A stretch of DNA of 64,000 nucleotides. Source: Cupriavidus metallidurans CH34. GTDB lineage: Bacteria > Pseudomonadota > Gammaproteobacteria > Burkholderiales > Burkholderiaceae. Position numbers and translations under genes: made by a program. Below the pieces are notes generated by a model, which did no database searches, was not told the DNA's origin, and saw only the letters and a list, made by a program, of their open reading frames with translations. The first letter of the stretch is position 1, and every line of letters starts with the position of its first letter. Where the stretch lies: positions 3,100,001 through 3,164,000 of the forward strand of contig NC_007973.1 of assembly GCF_000196015.1 (NCBI RefSeq). Reading direction: 5' to 3'. Positions 9,467 to 16,979 of this stretch are shown here, one piece after another.

Positions 9467-10492
9467 TCAGCGGTCGAAGAACGACGCGACGGTGGGGTAT
9501 CGCAGCCGCAGCCGCAGTTCGCGCTTGAGCCGGCGATTGTCGATCCGGCGCGACTCGCTCATGAAGCTCAGCAACGTCGGCTCGATCATCTCGCGCGCCT
9601 GCTGCCGCGTGATGCGCGGCGGACGTGGCAGGTCCTTGCGGTCCGCCACGAGGTCGAAGTAGTCGGCCATGCGCAATTCCGTGTCATCACTGGCGTGGAC
9701 CACGCGCTGCGGGCGGCCACGCCACATCGCCGCGATCATCGTGCGCGCCAGGTCGTCGGCATGGATGTGGCTCGTGTAGACGTCATCCTGCGACGCCAGC
9801 GCCGGCGTGCGCTTGTTCAGGCGCGCGATTGGCAGGCGATCCTCGGCATAAATGCCCGGAATCCGGACGATACCGGCACGCCAGCCGGCGTCGCGGCCGA
9901 AACGCCGCACCGCCGCCTCCGCGGCGACCCGACGGCGCGCACGCGCGGTCTGGGGGCGCACCGCATCGAATTCCCGCACGCGAGCGCCGCCGCGATCACC
10001 GTAGACACCTGTCGTGCTGGCATAGACGAACACCCCGCGCGACTGGTGCCGGCGGGCTGTCTGAAACGCCCGGTGCCAGCCTTGCTCGGGTAGAATGGCG
10101 GCCTCGCCAGCGCCGGTGGGGAGCCGGGTGAAGCGTGCTCGACGCCACGCCGTGCGGCGCAACGCGCCTAGCAAACCCTGCGTGCGCGGATCGCCCTCGC
10201 CCTGCCCGGGCGGCGGTGCCAGATCGATCACCCGCTCCGCCAGCCGCGACAGACGCGCCAGCGTGGCGGGCCGGTCCAGGTCCGCCACCAGCGGCACCGC
10301 GCCGGCTGCGCGAAGCTCGGCCCGGCGTTCTGGTTGTGAAGTGACGGCGAACACGCGCATACGCGCGGACAGCAGGCGCAGGATGCGCGTGCCGACATCG
10401 CCGCAACCGACGATCAGCAGGCGCGGACGACCCAGGCGCCGTGCGCCCCGTGGGGAAGACAATGCCGTTCGCGGCGACAGAATTTGGCTCAT
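9467..10492 (-). CDS. NAD(P)-dependent epimerase/dehydratase-like (SDR) protein
   Basis: A 341-residue protein of the extended SDR type. A Rossmann motif LLIVGCGDVGTRI lies at about residues 25-37 and a YASTTGVYGDRGG segment sits in the middle, as in YeeZ-like nucleoside-diphosphate-sugar epimerase relatives. The substrate cannot be told. The start is uncertain: the ATG at 10492 lies only 10 bp from the divergent ATG at 10503, and the first 24 residues are basic and unlike the family. A TTG ten codons in is an alternative. It does not overlap the hut locus and seems functionally separate. Confidence 0.85.
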   Translation of the reverse strand: MSQILSPRTALSSPRGARRLGRPRLLIVGCGDVGTRILRLLSARMRVFAVTSQPERRAELRAAGAVPLVADLDRPATLARLSRLAERVIDLAPPPGQGEGDPRTQGLLGALRRTAWRRARFTRLPTGAGEAAILPEQGWHRAFQTARRHQSRGVFVYASTTGVYGDRGGARVREFDAVRPQTARARRRVAAEAAVRRFGRDAGWRAGIVRIPGIYAEDRLPIARLNKRTPALASQDDVYTSHIHADDLARTMIAAMWRGRPQRVVHASDDTELRMADYFDLVADRKDLPRPPRITRQQAREMIEPTLLSFMSESRRIDNRRLKRELRLRLRYPTVASFFDR

Positions 10493-10502
10493 AGATCCGA
10501 TT

Positions 10503-11558
10503 ATGGCGTATCAAGTCACCGTAATGCCCAGCGGCCACAAGTTCGAAGTGGCCACCGATGAAACCATCCTTGGCGCGGCCCTGCGCCACAGCATTGGATT
10601 GCCCTACGGGTGCAAGAACGGTGCGTGTGGCTCCTGCAAGGGCCGCGTGCTCGAAGGCACGATCCACCAGGGCGACCACGCCGCCGCGGCCCTGACCGCC
10701 CAGGAAAAAACGGAAGGCCGCGCGCTGTTCTGCTGCGCCAACGCCACTTCCGACATTACGATCGAATGCCGCGAGGTGCATGGCGCCGGCGATATTCCGA
10801 TCAAAAAGATCCCCTGCCGCGTGGCCTCGGTGGAGCGCCTGGCCGACGACGTCATCGCCATCAAGCTGCAACTGCCCGCCACCGAGCGCATGCAGTACCT
10901 GGCCGGCCAGTACGTGGAATTCCTGCTGCGTGACGGCAAGCGCCGCAGCTACTCGATCGCCACGCCGCCGCACGAGGAAGGCCCGATCGAACTGCATATC
11001 CGCCACATGCCTGGCGGCGCGTTCACCGACTACGTATTCGGCGCCAAGGAAGGCGCGCCGGCCATGAAGGAGCGCGACATCCTGCGCTTCGAAGGCCCGC
11101 TCGGCAGCTTCTTCCTGCGCGAGGAATCGGACAAGCCGATCATCCTGCTGGCCTCCGGCACCGGCTTCGCCCCGATCAAGGCGATTGTCGAACATGCCGC
11201 GTACACGGGCATCACCCGTCCGATGACGCTGTACTGGGGCGGACGCCGTCCGCGCGACCTGTACATGCACGCGCTGTGCGAACAGTGGGCGCGCGACCTC
11301 CCGAACTTCAAGTACGTGCCGGTGGTATCCGACGCGCAGGCTGACGACAACTGGACCGGCCGCACCGGCTTCGTTCACCAGGCGGTGATGGCCGACCATC
11401 CGGACCTGTCCGGCCACGAGGTCTACGCCTGCGGCGCGCCCGTGATGGTGAACGCCGCGCGCGGCGACTTCTCGGCGCAATGCAAGCTGCACGAGGACGC
11501 GTTCTTCGCCGACTCGTTCACGTCAGAAGCAGACCTGCACAAGGGTGGCGCGGCCTGA
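10503..11558 (+). CDS. 2Fe-2S ferredoxin / FAD-NAD(P)H oxidoreductase (CDP-6-deoxy-glucoseen reductase-like)
   Basis: A 351-residue electron-transfer protein with three modules. The N-terminal plant-type 2Fe-2S ferredoxin has Cys37, Cys42, Cys45 (YGCKNGACGSCKG) and Cys77/78. A FAD-binding barrel follows with RSYSIATPP, then an NAD-binding domain with ASGTGFAPIKAI. Databases usually name this architecture CDP-6-deoxy-delta-3,4-glucoseen reductase, but no sugar-modification genes are near, so the general name is safer. It may serve as the reductase of an oxygenase or other redox partner elsewhere. The ATG starts 10 bp from the divergent SDR gene with no obvious Shine-Dalgarno sequence. Confidence 0.9.
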   Translation: MAYQVTVMPSGHKFEVATDETILGAALRHSIGLPYGCKNGACGSCKGRVLEGTIHQGDHAAAALTAQEKTEGRALFCCANATSDITIECREVHGAGDIPIKKIPCRVASVERLADDVIAIKLQLPATERMQYLAGQYVEFLLRDGKRRSYSIATPPHEEGPIELHIRHMPGGAFTDYVFGAKEGAPAMKERDILRFEGPLGSFFLREESDKPIILLASGTGFAPIKAIVEHAAYTGITRPMTLYWGGRRPRDLYMHALCEQWARDLPNFKYVPVVSDAQADDNWTGRTGFVHQAVMADHPDLSGHEVYACGAPVMVNAARGDFSAQCKLHEDAFFADSFTSEADLHKGGAA

Positions 11559-11631
11559 GGGCATTGCCCCCAGAACGCCACTCGCCGTTCCGCTGACACA
11601 ACAATGGCACCCGGGCCTGCCAAATTTCGCT

Positions 11632-11660
11632 TTGACACCCGGGCCCATGCGTCTTATATT
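11632..11660 (+). promoter_or_regulatory. Strong sigma70-type promoter of the argD leader
   Basis: A consensus -35 box TTGACA (11632-11637), a 17-bp spacer and TATATT (11655-11660) form the best promoter seen in the window. The leader-peptide ATG begins 8 bp after the -10 box, so transcription should start at or within a base of that ATG. A 10-bp direct repeat CACCCGGGCC at 11608-11617 and 11636-11645 flanks and overlaps the -35 box. Confidence 0.85.
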
Positions 11661-11667
11661 GGCCGCC

Positions 11668-11736
11668 ATGAACACCGCCAACTTCATCCGACGCCGCGCT
11701 CGTACGTTGCTCCCATTCGGGGTGCCGCGCGGCTGA
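11668..11736 (+). CDS. Arg-rich leader peptide upstream of argD (22 residues)
   Basis: An open frame of 22 codons plus stop containing IRRRAR (codons CGA CGC CGC GCT CGT) and a further Arg near the end. The ATG sits where transcription is predicted to begin, so the peptide would be translated from a leaderless mRNA. The stop codon is followed by a hairpin and then a strong intrinsic terminator ahead of argD. An arginine-sensing attenuation peptide fits this layout, but the role is inferred; I do not recognise the peptide from a described family. Confidence 0.6.
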   Translation: MNTANFIRRRARTLLPFGVPRG

Positions 11737-11761
11737 CCGTCAACAGCGTCTGTTCAGGTCA
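11734..11761 (+). other. Hairpin between leader peptide and terminator
   Basis: TGACC (11734-11738) pairs with GGTCA (11757-11761), enclosing AACAG (11742-11746) paired with CTGTT (11750-11754) around a CGT loop. The hairpin begins inside the leader stop codon. It could act as a pause structure or compete with folding of the next hairpin; no clean antiterminator was found. Confidence 0.5.
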
Positions 11762-11763
11762 AC

Positions 11764-11799
11764 AAGCCACGGGCAATCCCCGTGGCTTTTTGCTTTTTT
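11764..11799 (+). terminator. Intrinsic terminator / candidate attenuator before argD
   Basis: A perfect 10-bp stem AAGCCACGGG (11764-11773) and CCCGTGGCTT (11779-11788) around a 5-nt loop is followed by TTTTGCTTTTTT. It lies between the leader peptide and the argD start at 11836, so RNA made from the 11632 promoter must read through it to express argD. Confidence 0.85.
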
Positions 11800-11835
11800 C
11801 GACTTTTAGTTTCATGCCGACCCCAGGAGTCCGCC

Positions 11836-13023
11836 ATGGCATTTGCTGAGTTTCCCGTCCAATCCCTGATGTACATCACCAACCGGCCCGAACTGGTTTT
11901 CACCGAAGGCAAGGGCTCTTGGCTGACGGACCATAACGGCAAGCGCTATCTCGATTTCGTGCAGGGTTGGGCGGTCAACGCACTGGGCCATTCGAACGAA
12001 GGCATGATCCAGGCGCTGGAAAAACAGGCGCGCAAGCTGCTCAACCCGAGCCCGGCGTTCTACAACGAGCCGATGCTGAAGCTGGCGCAGCAGCTCACCG
12101 ATAACAGCTGCTTCGACAAGGTCTTCTTCGCCAACAGCGGCGCGGAAGCCAACGAAGGCGCGATCAAGCTCGCACGCAAGTGGGGCCGCAAGCACAAGAA
12201 CGGCGCGTACGAGATCATCACGATGGACCACAGCTTCCATGGCCGCACGTTGGCGACCATGAGCGCGTCGGGCAAGGCCGGCTGGGACACGATCTTCGCG
12301 CCGCAGGTGCCGGGCTTCCCGAAGGCCGAGCTGAACGACCTGGCTTCGGTGGAAAAGCTGATCACCGACAAGACCGTTGGCATCATGCTCGAGCCGGTGC
12401 AGGGCGAAGGCGGCGTGATTCCCGCCACGCGCGAATTCATGCAGGGCCTGCGCGCGCTGGCCGACAAGCACAAGCTGCTGTTCATCGTCGATGAAGTGCA
12501 GACCGGCTGCGGCCGCTGCGGCACGCTGTTCGCGTATGAGCTGTCGGGTGTGGAGCCGGACATCATGACGCTCGGCAAGGGCATTGGTGGCGGCGTGCCG
12601 CTGTCCGCGCTGCTGTGCAAGGCCGATGTCGCCAGCTTCGAAGCCGGCGACCAGGGCGGCACGTACAACGGCAATCCGCTGATGACGGCCGTGGGCAGCT
12701 CGGTCATGGAACAACTGACCGCGCCGGGCTTCCTGGACGACGTGAAGGCCAAGGGCGAGTACCTGCGCGAGCAACTGCTGGTGCTGACGAAGGAATTCGG
12801 CCTGGGTGGCGAACGTGGTGAAGGCCTGCTGCGCGCGCTGGTGCTGGGCAAGGACATCGGCCCGCAACTGGTGGAAGAAGCACGCGAAATGTCGCCGGTG
12901 GGCCTGCTGCTGAACGCGCCGCGCCCGAACCTGCTGCGCTTCATGCCCGCGCTGAACGTGACCCGCGAAGAGATCGACCAGATGATCGGCATGCTGCGCG
13001 AGTTGCTGAAGAAGCTGGCCTGA
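11836..13023 (+). CDS. argD: Acetylornithine/succinyl-diaminopimelate-type aminotransferase
   Basis: A 395-residue class-III PLP aminotransferase. The PLP-binding lysine is about K248 ([10 protein letters not shown]), with the upstream [14 protein letters not shown] (about 98-111) and [12 protein letters not shown] (about 217-228) blocks. In the arginine pathway it converts N-acetylglutamate semialdehyde to N-acetylornithine, and it may also serve lysine synthesis. The ATG at 11836 is preceded by AGGAG; an earlier in-frame ATG lies in the terminator region and is unlikely. Expression is probably set by the leader/terminator upstream. Other ornithine-type aminotransferase specificities cannot be excluded from sequence alone. 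Confidence 0.88.
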   Translation: MAFAEFPVQSLMYITNRPELVFTEGKGSWLTDHNGKRYLDFVQGWAVNALGHSNEGMIQALEKQARKLLNPSPAFYNEPMLKLAQQLTDNSCFDKVFFANSGAEANEGAIKLARKWGRKHKNGAYEIITMDHSFHGRTLATMSASGKAGWDTIFAPQVPGFPKAELNDLASVEKLITDKTVGIMLEPVQGEGGVIPATREFMQGLRALADKHKLLFIVDEVQTGCGRCGTLFAYELSGVEPDIMTLGKGIGGGVPLSALLCKADVASFEAGDQGGTYNGNPLMTAVGSSVMEQLTAPGFLDDVKAKGEYLREQLLVLTKEFGLGGERGEGLLRALVLGKDIGPQLVEEAREMSPVGLLLNAPRPNLLRFMPALNVTREEIDQMIGMLRELLKKLA

Positions 13024-13040
13024 CTTCACGCCATGCAATG

Positions 13041-13072
13041 AAAAATGCCTCGCTTTCGCGAGGCATTTTTTG
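13041..13072. terminator. Terminator between argD and livF (bidirectional form)
   Basis: A stem AAAAATGCCTCGC / GCGAGGCATTTTT with a 4-nt loop, flanked by A and T runs on either side. It ends argD transcription and could also end livF transcription from the other strand. Confidence 0.88.
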
Positions 13073-13091
13073 TTTGAAGCACCGGGTGTCT

Positions 13092-13123
13092 GCTCCCCTC
13101 TCCCGCAAGCAGGAGACAGGAGC
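13092..13123. repeat. REP-like CCCTCTCCC palindromic element, copy 1
   Basis: An imperfect palindrome starting GCTCCCCTCTCCC and ending GGAGACAGGAGC, in the argD-livF gap. It shares the CCCCTCTCCC core with the elements at 42036, 44998 and 55641. Confidence 0.55.
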
Positions 13124-13135
13124 ACCACTGGCCTT

Positions 13136-13852
13136 TTACTCCCCCAGATACGCGGCCCGCACCTTCGGATCGTCGAGCATCTGCTTTGCGTCGCCGCTCA
13201 TCGTGATCAGTCCAGACTCCATTACGTAGCCGCGATGGGCCGCCTGCAGCGCCAGGCGCGCGTTCTGCTCGACCAGCAGAACGGTCACGCCCTGCGACGA
13301 CACCGTGCGTACCACCTCAAAGATCTTCTCGACCATGATCGGCGAGAGACCCATCGACGGCTCATCCAGCAACAACAGCTTCGGCTGGCTCATCAGCGCG
13401 CGGGCCATGGCCAGCATCTGCTGCTCGCCGCCAGACATCGTGCCGGCAAGCTGGTTGGCACGCTCCTTCAGGCGCGGGAACGTTTCGAACATACGGTCGA
13501 TGTCGGCCTTGATGCCGGCCTCGTCGTTGCGCGTGTACGCACCCATCTGCAGGTTCTCGGTGATCGTCATGCGCGCGAACACGCCGCGGCCTTCCGGCAC
13601 CATCGCCAGCCCTTGCTTGAGCAGCGCATAGCTGGGCACGCCCTTGATCGACTTGCCCATGTACTCCACGTCGCCGCCGGCCCAGCCCTGCAGGCCGGTG
13701 ATGGCCTTCATGGTGGTGGTCTTGCCGGCGCCGTTGGCGCCGATCAGCGTCACGAGTTCGCCGTCTTTAATATCCAGGTCCACGCCCTTGACGGCCTGGA
13801 TGCCGCCGTAGGCCACCTTCAGGCCCGAGATCTTCAGGATCGTCTGTGTCAT
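13136..13852 (-). CDS. livF: Branched-chain amino acid ABC transporter ATP-binding protein LivF
   Basis: A 238-residue ABC ATPase of the LivF type. Walker A GANGAGKTT is near residue 40, the signature is MSGGEQQMLAMARAL, and Walker B is LLLLDEPSMGL. It pairs with LivG to power uptake of leucine, isoleucine and valine, or related amino acids and amides, across the inner membrane. It is the last gene of the minus-strand order livH-livM-livG-livF, 16 bp after livG. The REP-like element and the 13041 terminator follow it. Exact substrate cannot be told, as HAAT-family transporters vary widely. Confidence 0.93.
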   Translation of the reverse strand: MTQTILKISGLKVAYGGIQAVKGVDLDIKDGELVTLIGANGAGKTTTMKAITGLQGWAGGDVEYMGKSIKGVPSYALLKQGLAMVPEGRGVFARMTITENLQMGAYTRNDEAGIKADIDRMFETFPRLKERANQLAGTMSGGEQQMLAMARALMSQPKLLLLDEPSMGLSPIMVEKIFEVVRTVSSQGVTVLLVEQNARLALQAAHRGYVMESGLITMSGDAKQMLDDPKVRAAYLGE

Positions 13853-13868
13853 TTGCGTCTCTCCCGCC

Positions 13869-14645
13869 TTAGTGCGCCGCTGCGCCGAGGTAAGCCTCGA
13901 TCACGGCAGGATTGTTCTGCACTTCGTGCGGCAGGCCCTGCGCGATGACCTTGCCGTAGTCCAGCACGGTGAGGCGGTTGCACAAGCCCATCACAAGCTT
14001 GACGTCGTGTTCGATCAACAGGATGGTCTTGCCATCGTTCTTGATCTTCTCCAGCAAGCCACGCAACTCCACCTTCTCGGTGGCGTTCATGCCGGCGGCG
14101 GGTTCATCCAGCGCCAGAAGCTTTGGCTCGGTGGCCAGCGCGCGGGCGATCTCCAGACGACGCTGGTGGCCGTACGACAGGTTGCGCGACGTGAAGTTGG
14201 CGTACTTGCCGATGCCAACGTACTCGAGCAGATCGTGGGCCATGTCTTCAACGGCCTCTTCTTCCTGACGCACTGCAGGCGGACGGAAGATGGCGCCGAA
14301 CAGGCCTGCCTTGGTGCGCACGTGCCGGCCCACCATCACGTTTTCCAGCGCGGTCATGTCGCCGAACAGGCGGATGTTCTGGAACGTGCGCGCGATGCCA
14401 GCCTTGGCCACTTCGTGCACGGCAGTCGGCTGATACGGCTTGCCGCCCAGCACGAACTCGCCGGAGTCCGGCGTATACAGGCCCGTGATCACATTGAAGA
14501 ACGTGGTCTTGCCGGCGCCGTTCGGGCCGATAAGCCCATAGATCTCACCCGGATTGATTTGCAGGCCCACATCGGACAGTGCCTGCAGGCCGCCAAAACG
14601 TTTGTTGACCCCCTGTACGGACAGGAGGAAATCGGAATTGCTCAT
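13869..14645 (-). CDS. livG: Branched-chain amino acid ABC transporter ATP-binding protein LivG
   Basis: A 258-residue ABC ATPase of the LivG type. Walker A GPNGAGKTT is near residue 40, the signature is LSYGHQRRLEIARAL, and the Walker B region is LLALDEPAAGMN; the last motif is typical of LivG. The start at 14645 (MSNSDFLLSVQGVNKRFGG) fits the family better than an in-frame ATG 48 bp upstream. It lies between livM and livF in the importer operon and forms the heterodimeric motor with LivF. Confidence 0.93.
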   Translation of the reverse strand: MSNSDFLLSVQGVNKRFGGLQALSDVGLQINPGEIYGLIGPNGAGKTTFFNVITGLYTPDSGEFVLGGKPYQPTAVHEVAKAGIARTFQNIRLFGDMTALENVMVGRHVRTKAGLFGAIFRPPAVRQEEEAVEDMAHDLLEYVGIGKYANFTSRNLSYGHQRRLEIARALATEPKLLALDEPAAGMNATEKVELRGLLEKIKNDGKTILLIEHDVKLVMGLCNRLTVLDYGKVIAQGLPHEVQNNPAVIEAYLGAAAH

Positions 14646-14658
14646 GTTGTCCCCCTGT

Positions 14659-15813
14659 TCAGAAACGACCGACACTGCCGGCACGACGCACAACTGGGCG
14701 GTCTTCCTTGCGTGGCGATGGCCACAGGCCGGCCGGGCGATACAGCATCACGCCCACCAGGGCCAGACCGAACAACAACTGGCGCAGCACTTCGGCATCG
14801 ACAATGACCTGGCCGAAGATGCCGGTCTGGATCGGTTCCGCCACGGCACGCAACAGCTCCTGGAAGCCCACCAGAAGGATGCCGCCCAGGATCACGCCCG
14901 GGATGTGGCCCATGCCGCCCAGCACCACAATCGCCAGGACGTAGATCGATTCCCACAACGTGAACGATTCCGGCGAGACGAAGCCCTGGAATGCGCCGAA
15001 AGTCGCACCCGATGCACCGCCAAACGAGGCACCCATGGCAAAGGCCAGCAGCTTGATGTTGCGCGTGTTGATACCCATCGCCTTGGCGGCGATTTCGTCT
15101 TCGCGGATGGCCACGAAGGCACGGCCGATACGCGAGTTCTGCAATCGCAGGCAGATAAACACGATGACAATGACCAGCGCCACCAGCAGGTAGTAGTACA
15201 TGAACACCGGTGTGAACTTGAGCCCGAAGATCTCGTGCGACTTCGAGAAGTCGAAACCGAAGATGTGGACCGGGTCCACTGCCGTGATGCCCTTGGGGCC
15301 GTTGGTGATGTTCACCGGACGGTCCAGGTTGTTCATGAAGATGCGGACGATCTCGCCGAAGCCCAGTGTCACGATGGCCAGGTAATCCCCGCGTAGCTTC
15401 AGCGTTGGCGCACCCAGCAGCACGCCGAACGTGGCCGCCACCACCACCGCGATTGGCAGGACGAACCACATCGACAGGTGCAGTCCGTTAGGGAACAACT
15501 GGTGGATCCACTCGAACTGATTGGACAGGTGAGGCGAGCCGAGCAACGCCATCATGTAGGCGCCTACCGCGTAGAACGCGATGTAGCCCAGATCAAGCAG
15601 ACCGGCAAAGCCGACCACGATGTTCAGGCCCAGCGCCAGCATGATGTAGAGCAGCGCGAAGTCGAGCACGCGCACCCAGTAATTGCCGCCAAAGGTCTGG
15701 ACGAAGAACGGCGCGCAGAGCGCGACCACCAGGAAGCCGACCAGCGCGGCCAGCGTCTTGGCCGGCACGCGCGACGGCGCCGCCACGGCCGTGGATGGAA
15801 TCGGAGTATTCAT
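14659..15813 (-). CDS. livM: Branched-chain amino acid ABC transporter permease LivM
   Basis: A 384-residue inner-membrane permease with eight or more hydrophobic segments and the LivM block LGLNIVVGFAGLLDLGYIAF at about residues 67-86. It forms the translocation channel with LivH. The start at 15813 (MNTPIPST) is chosen over an upstream in-frame ATG because it lies outside livH and has a Shine-Dalgarno-like GGGAGAGAA ahead. Spacing to livG is 13 bp, consistent with one operon. Residues near the C terminus after the last helix are hydrophilic and likely cytoplasmic. Confidence 0.92.
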   Translation of the reverse strand: MNTPIPSTAVAAPSRVPAKTLAALVGFLVVALCAPFFVQTFGGNYWVRVLDFALLYIMLALGLNIVVGFAGLLDLGYIAFYAVGAYMMALLGSPHLSNQFEWIHQLFPNGLHLSMWFVLPIAVVVAATFGVLLGAPTLKLRGDYLAIVTLGFGEIVRIFMNNLDRPVNITNGPKGITAVDPVHIFGFDFSKSHEIFGLKFTPVFMYYYLLVALVIVIVFICLRLQNSRIGRAFVAIREDEIAAKAMGINTRNIKLLAFAMGASFGGASGATFGAFQGFVSPESFTLWESIYVLAIVVLGGMGHIPGVILGGILLVGFQELLRAVAEPIQTGIFGQVIVDAEVLRQLLFGLALVGVMLYRPAGLWPSPRKEDRPVVRRAGSVGRF

Positions 15814-15826
15814 GGATTCTCTCCCC

Positions 15827-16762
15827 TCAGGCGCGGTCAGCCACACGTTCGCCCATGATGCCGGACGGACGGAACACGAGCACGATGATCAGCACGATGA
15901 AGGCGAAAACGTCCTGGTAGTTCGAGCCGAACACACCGTTGGTCAGGTCGCCGATGTAGCCCGCGCCAAGCGCTTCGATCAGGCCCAGCAGCATGCCCCC
16001 GACCATTGCGCCAGCCAGGTTGCCGATGCCGCCGAGCACCGCGGCGGTGAACGCCTTCAGGCCCGGGATGAAGCCCATGTAGAAATGGGCATTGCCGTAG
16101 TTGGTGGCCATCATGACGCCGGCCAGCGCCGCAAGCGCCGCACCGATCATGAACGTGGCGGAAATCACGAAGTTGGGGTTGACGCCCATCAGGCCCGCCA
16201 CCTTCTGGTTCTCGGCGGTGGCGCGCATGGCGCGGCCGAGCTTGGTACGGTTCACCAGGGCCAGCAGGCCCGCCATCACCATCACGGCCAGGCCGATGAT
16301 GACGATTTCCTTGCCGGTGATCGTGGCGCCGGTGGAGCCGATGTCGATCGGGCTCGACGGCAGCAGTTGCGGGAACGTCAGCGGGTTACGCGACCAGATC
16401 AGCATCCCCATGGTCTGGAGAATGATCGAGACGCCGATCGCGGTAATAAGCGGGGCCAATCGTGGCGCGTTGCGCAACGGCCGGTAGGCCACGCGTTCGA
16501 TGGTATAGGCCAGAACTGCACAGACGGGCATGGCGATCAGCGTGGCGATCACCAGCGTCAGCCATTCGGGCAGGCCGGGGGCGAACTTTTGCAGCCCCAT
16601 GATTGCCGACAAAGCGGTCAGCGCGCCAATCATCAGCACATCGCCGTGCGCGAAGTTGATGATGCCCAGAATGCCGTAGACCATGGTGTAGCCCAGTGCG
16701 ATCAGCGCGTAGATGCTGCCGAGCACAAGACCGTTCACGATCTGCTGGATAAAGATATCCAT
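15827..16762 (-). CDS. livH: Branched-chain amino acid ABC transporter permease LivH
   Basis: A 311-residue permease that begins directly with the family pattern QQIVNGLVLGSIYALIALGY and continues with a GIINFAHGD segment at about residues 34-42. Multiple transmembrane helices follow through the length. It is the first gene of the transporter core operon and partners LivM. The gene for the receptor (livK) lies upstream on the same strand but is separated by 217 bp that include a terminator, so livH probably depends on partial read-through or its own promoter. Confidence 0.94.
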   Translation of the reverse strand: MDIFIQQIVNGLVLGSIYALIALGYTMVYGILGIINFAHGDVLMIGALTALSAIMGLQKFAPGLPEWLTLVIATLIAMPVCAVLAYTIERVAYRPLRNAPRLAPLITAIGVSIILQTMGMLIWSRNPLTFPQLLPSSPIDIGSTGATITGKEIVIIGLAVMVMAGLLALVNRTKLGRAMRATAENQKVAGLMGVNPNFVISATFMIGAALAALAGVMMATNYGNAHFYMGFIPGLKAFTAAVLGGIGNLAGAMVGGMLLGLIEALGAGYIGDLTNGVFGSNYQDVFAFIVLIIVLVFRPSGIMGERVADRA

Positions 16763-16918
16763 GAAAACTCCTGCTTCAGCCCCGATCCGGCCGGCATGGT
16801 GTGGATGCCTCGGATGGGACGGTAATGTTGGATAGGTCAGGTGTGGGTGTTGCTCTGCTGGTGTGCCTCCCGCCCTGTTCCACCCTTGGTAAGGATGCTG
16901 TCAACACGTTGGCGAGAC

Positions 16919-16958
16919 TAAAAAGAACGGCACCGTAAAAGTGCTCACGGTGCCGTTC
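16919..16958 (-). terminator. Intrinsic terminator after livK
   Basis: GAACGGCACCGT pairs perfectly with ACGGTGCCGTTC (16925-16936 and 16947-16958), and on the minus strand the stem is followed by a T-run (AAAAA at 16920-16924 on the plus strand). Placed between receptor and permease genes, it would lower permease expression relative to the receptor. Confidence 0.85.
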
Positions 16959-16979
16959 GTCCGGGCTGGTAAGCCCTGA

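Noticed and set aside
15683..16825. Open frame of 380 codons antisense to livH
   Set aside because: His/Asp/Gln-rich shadow translation; livH is clear on the other strand.
16890..16910. TTGACA on the minus strand between livK and livH as a livH promoter
   Set aside because: A -35-like box is present but no acceptable -10 box lies 16-18 bp after it.
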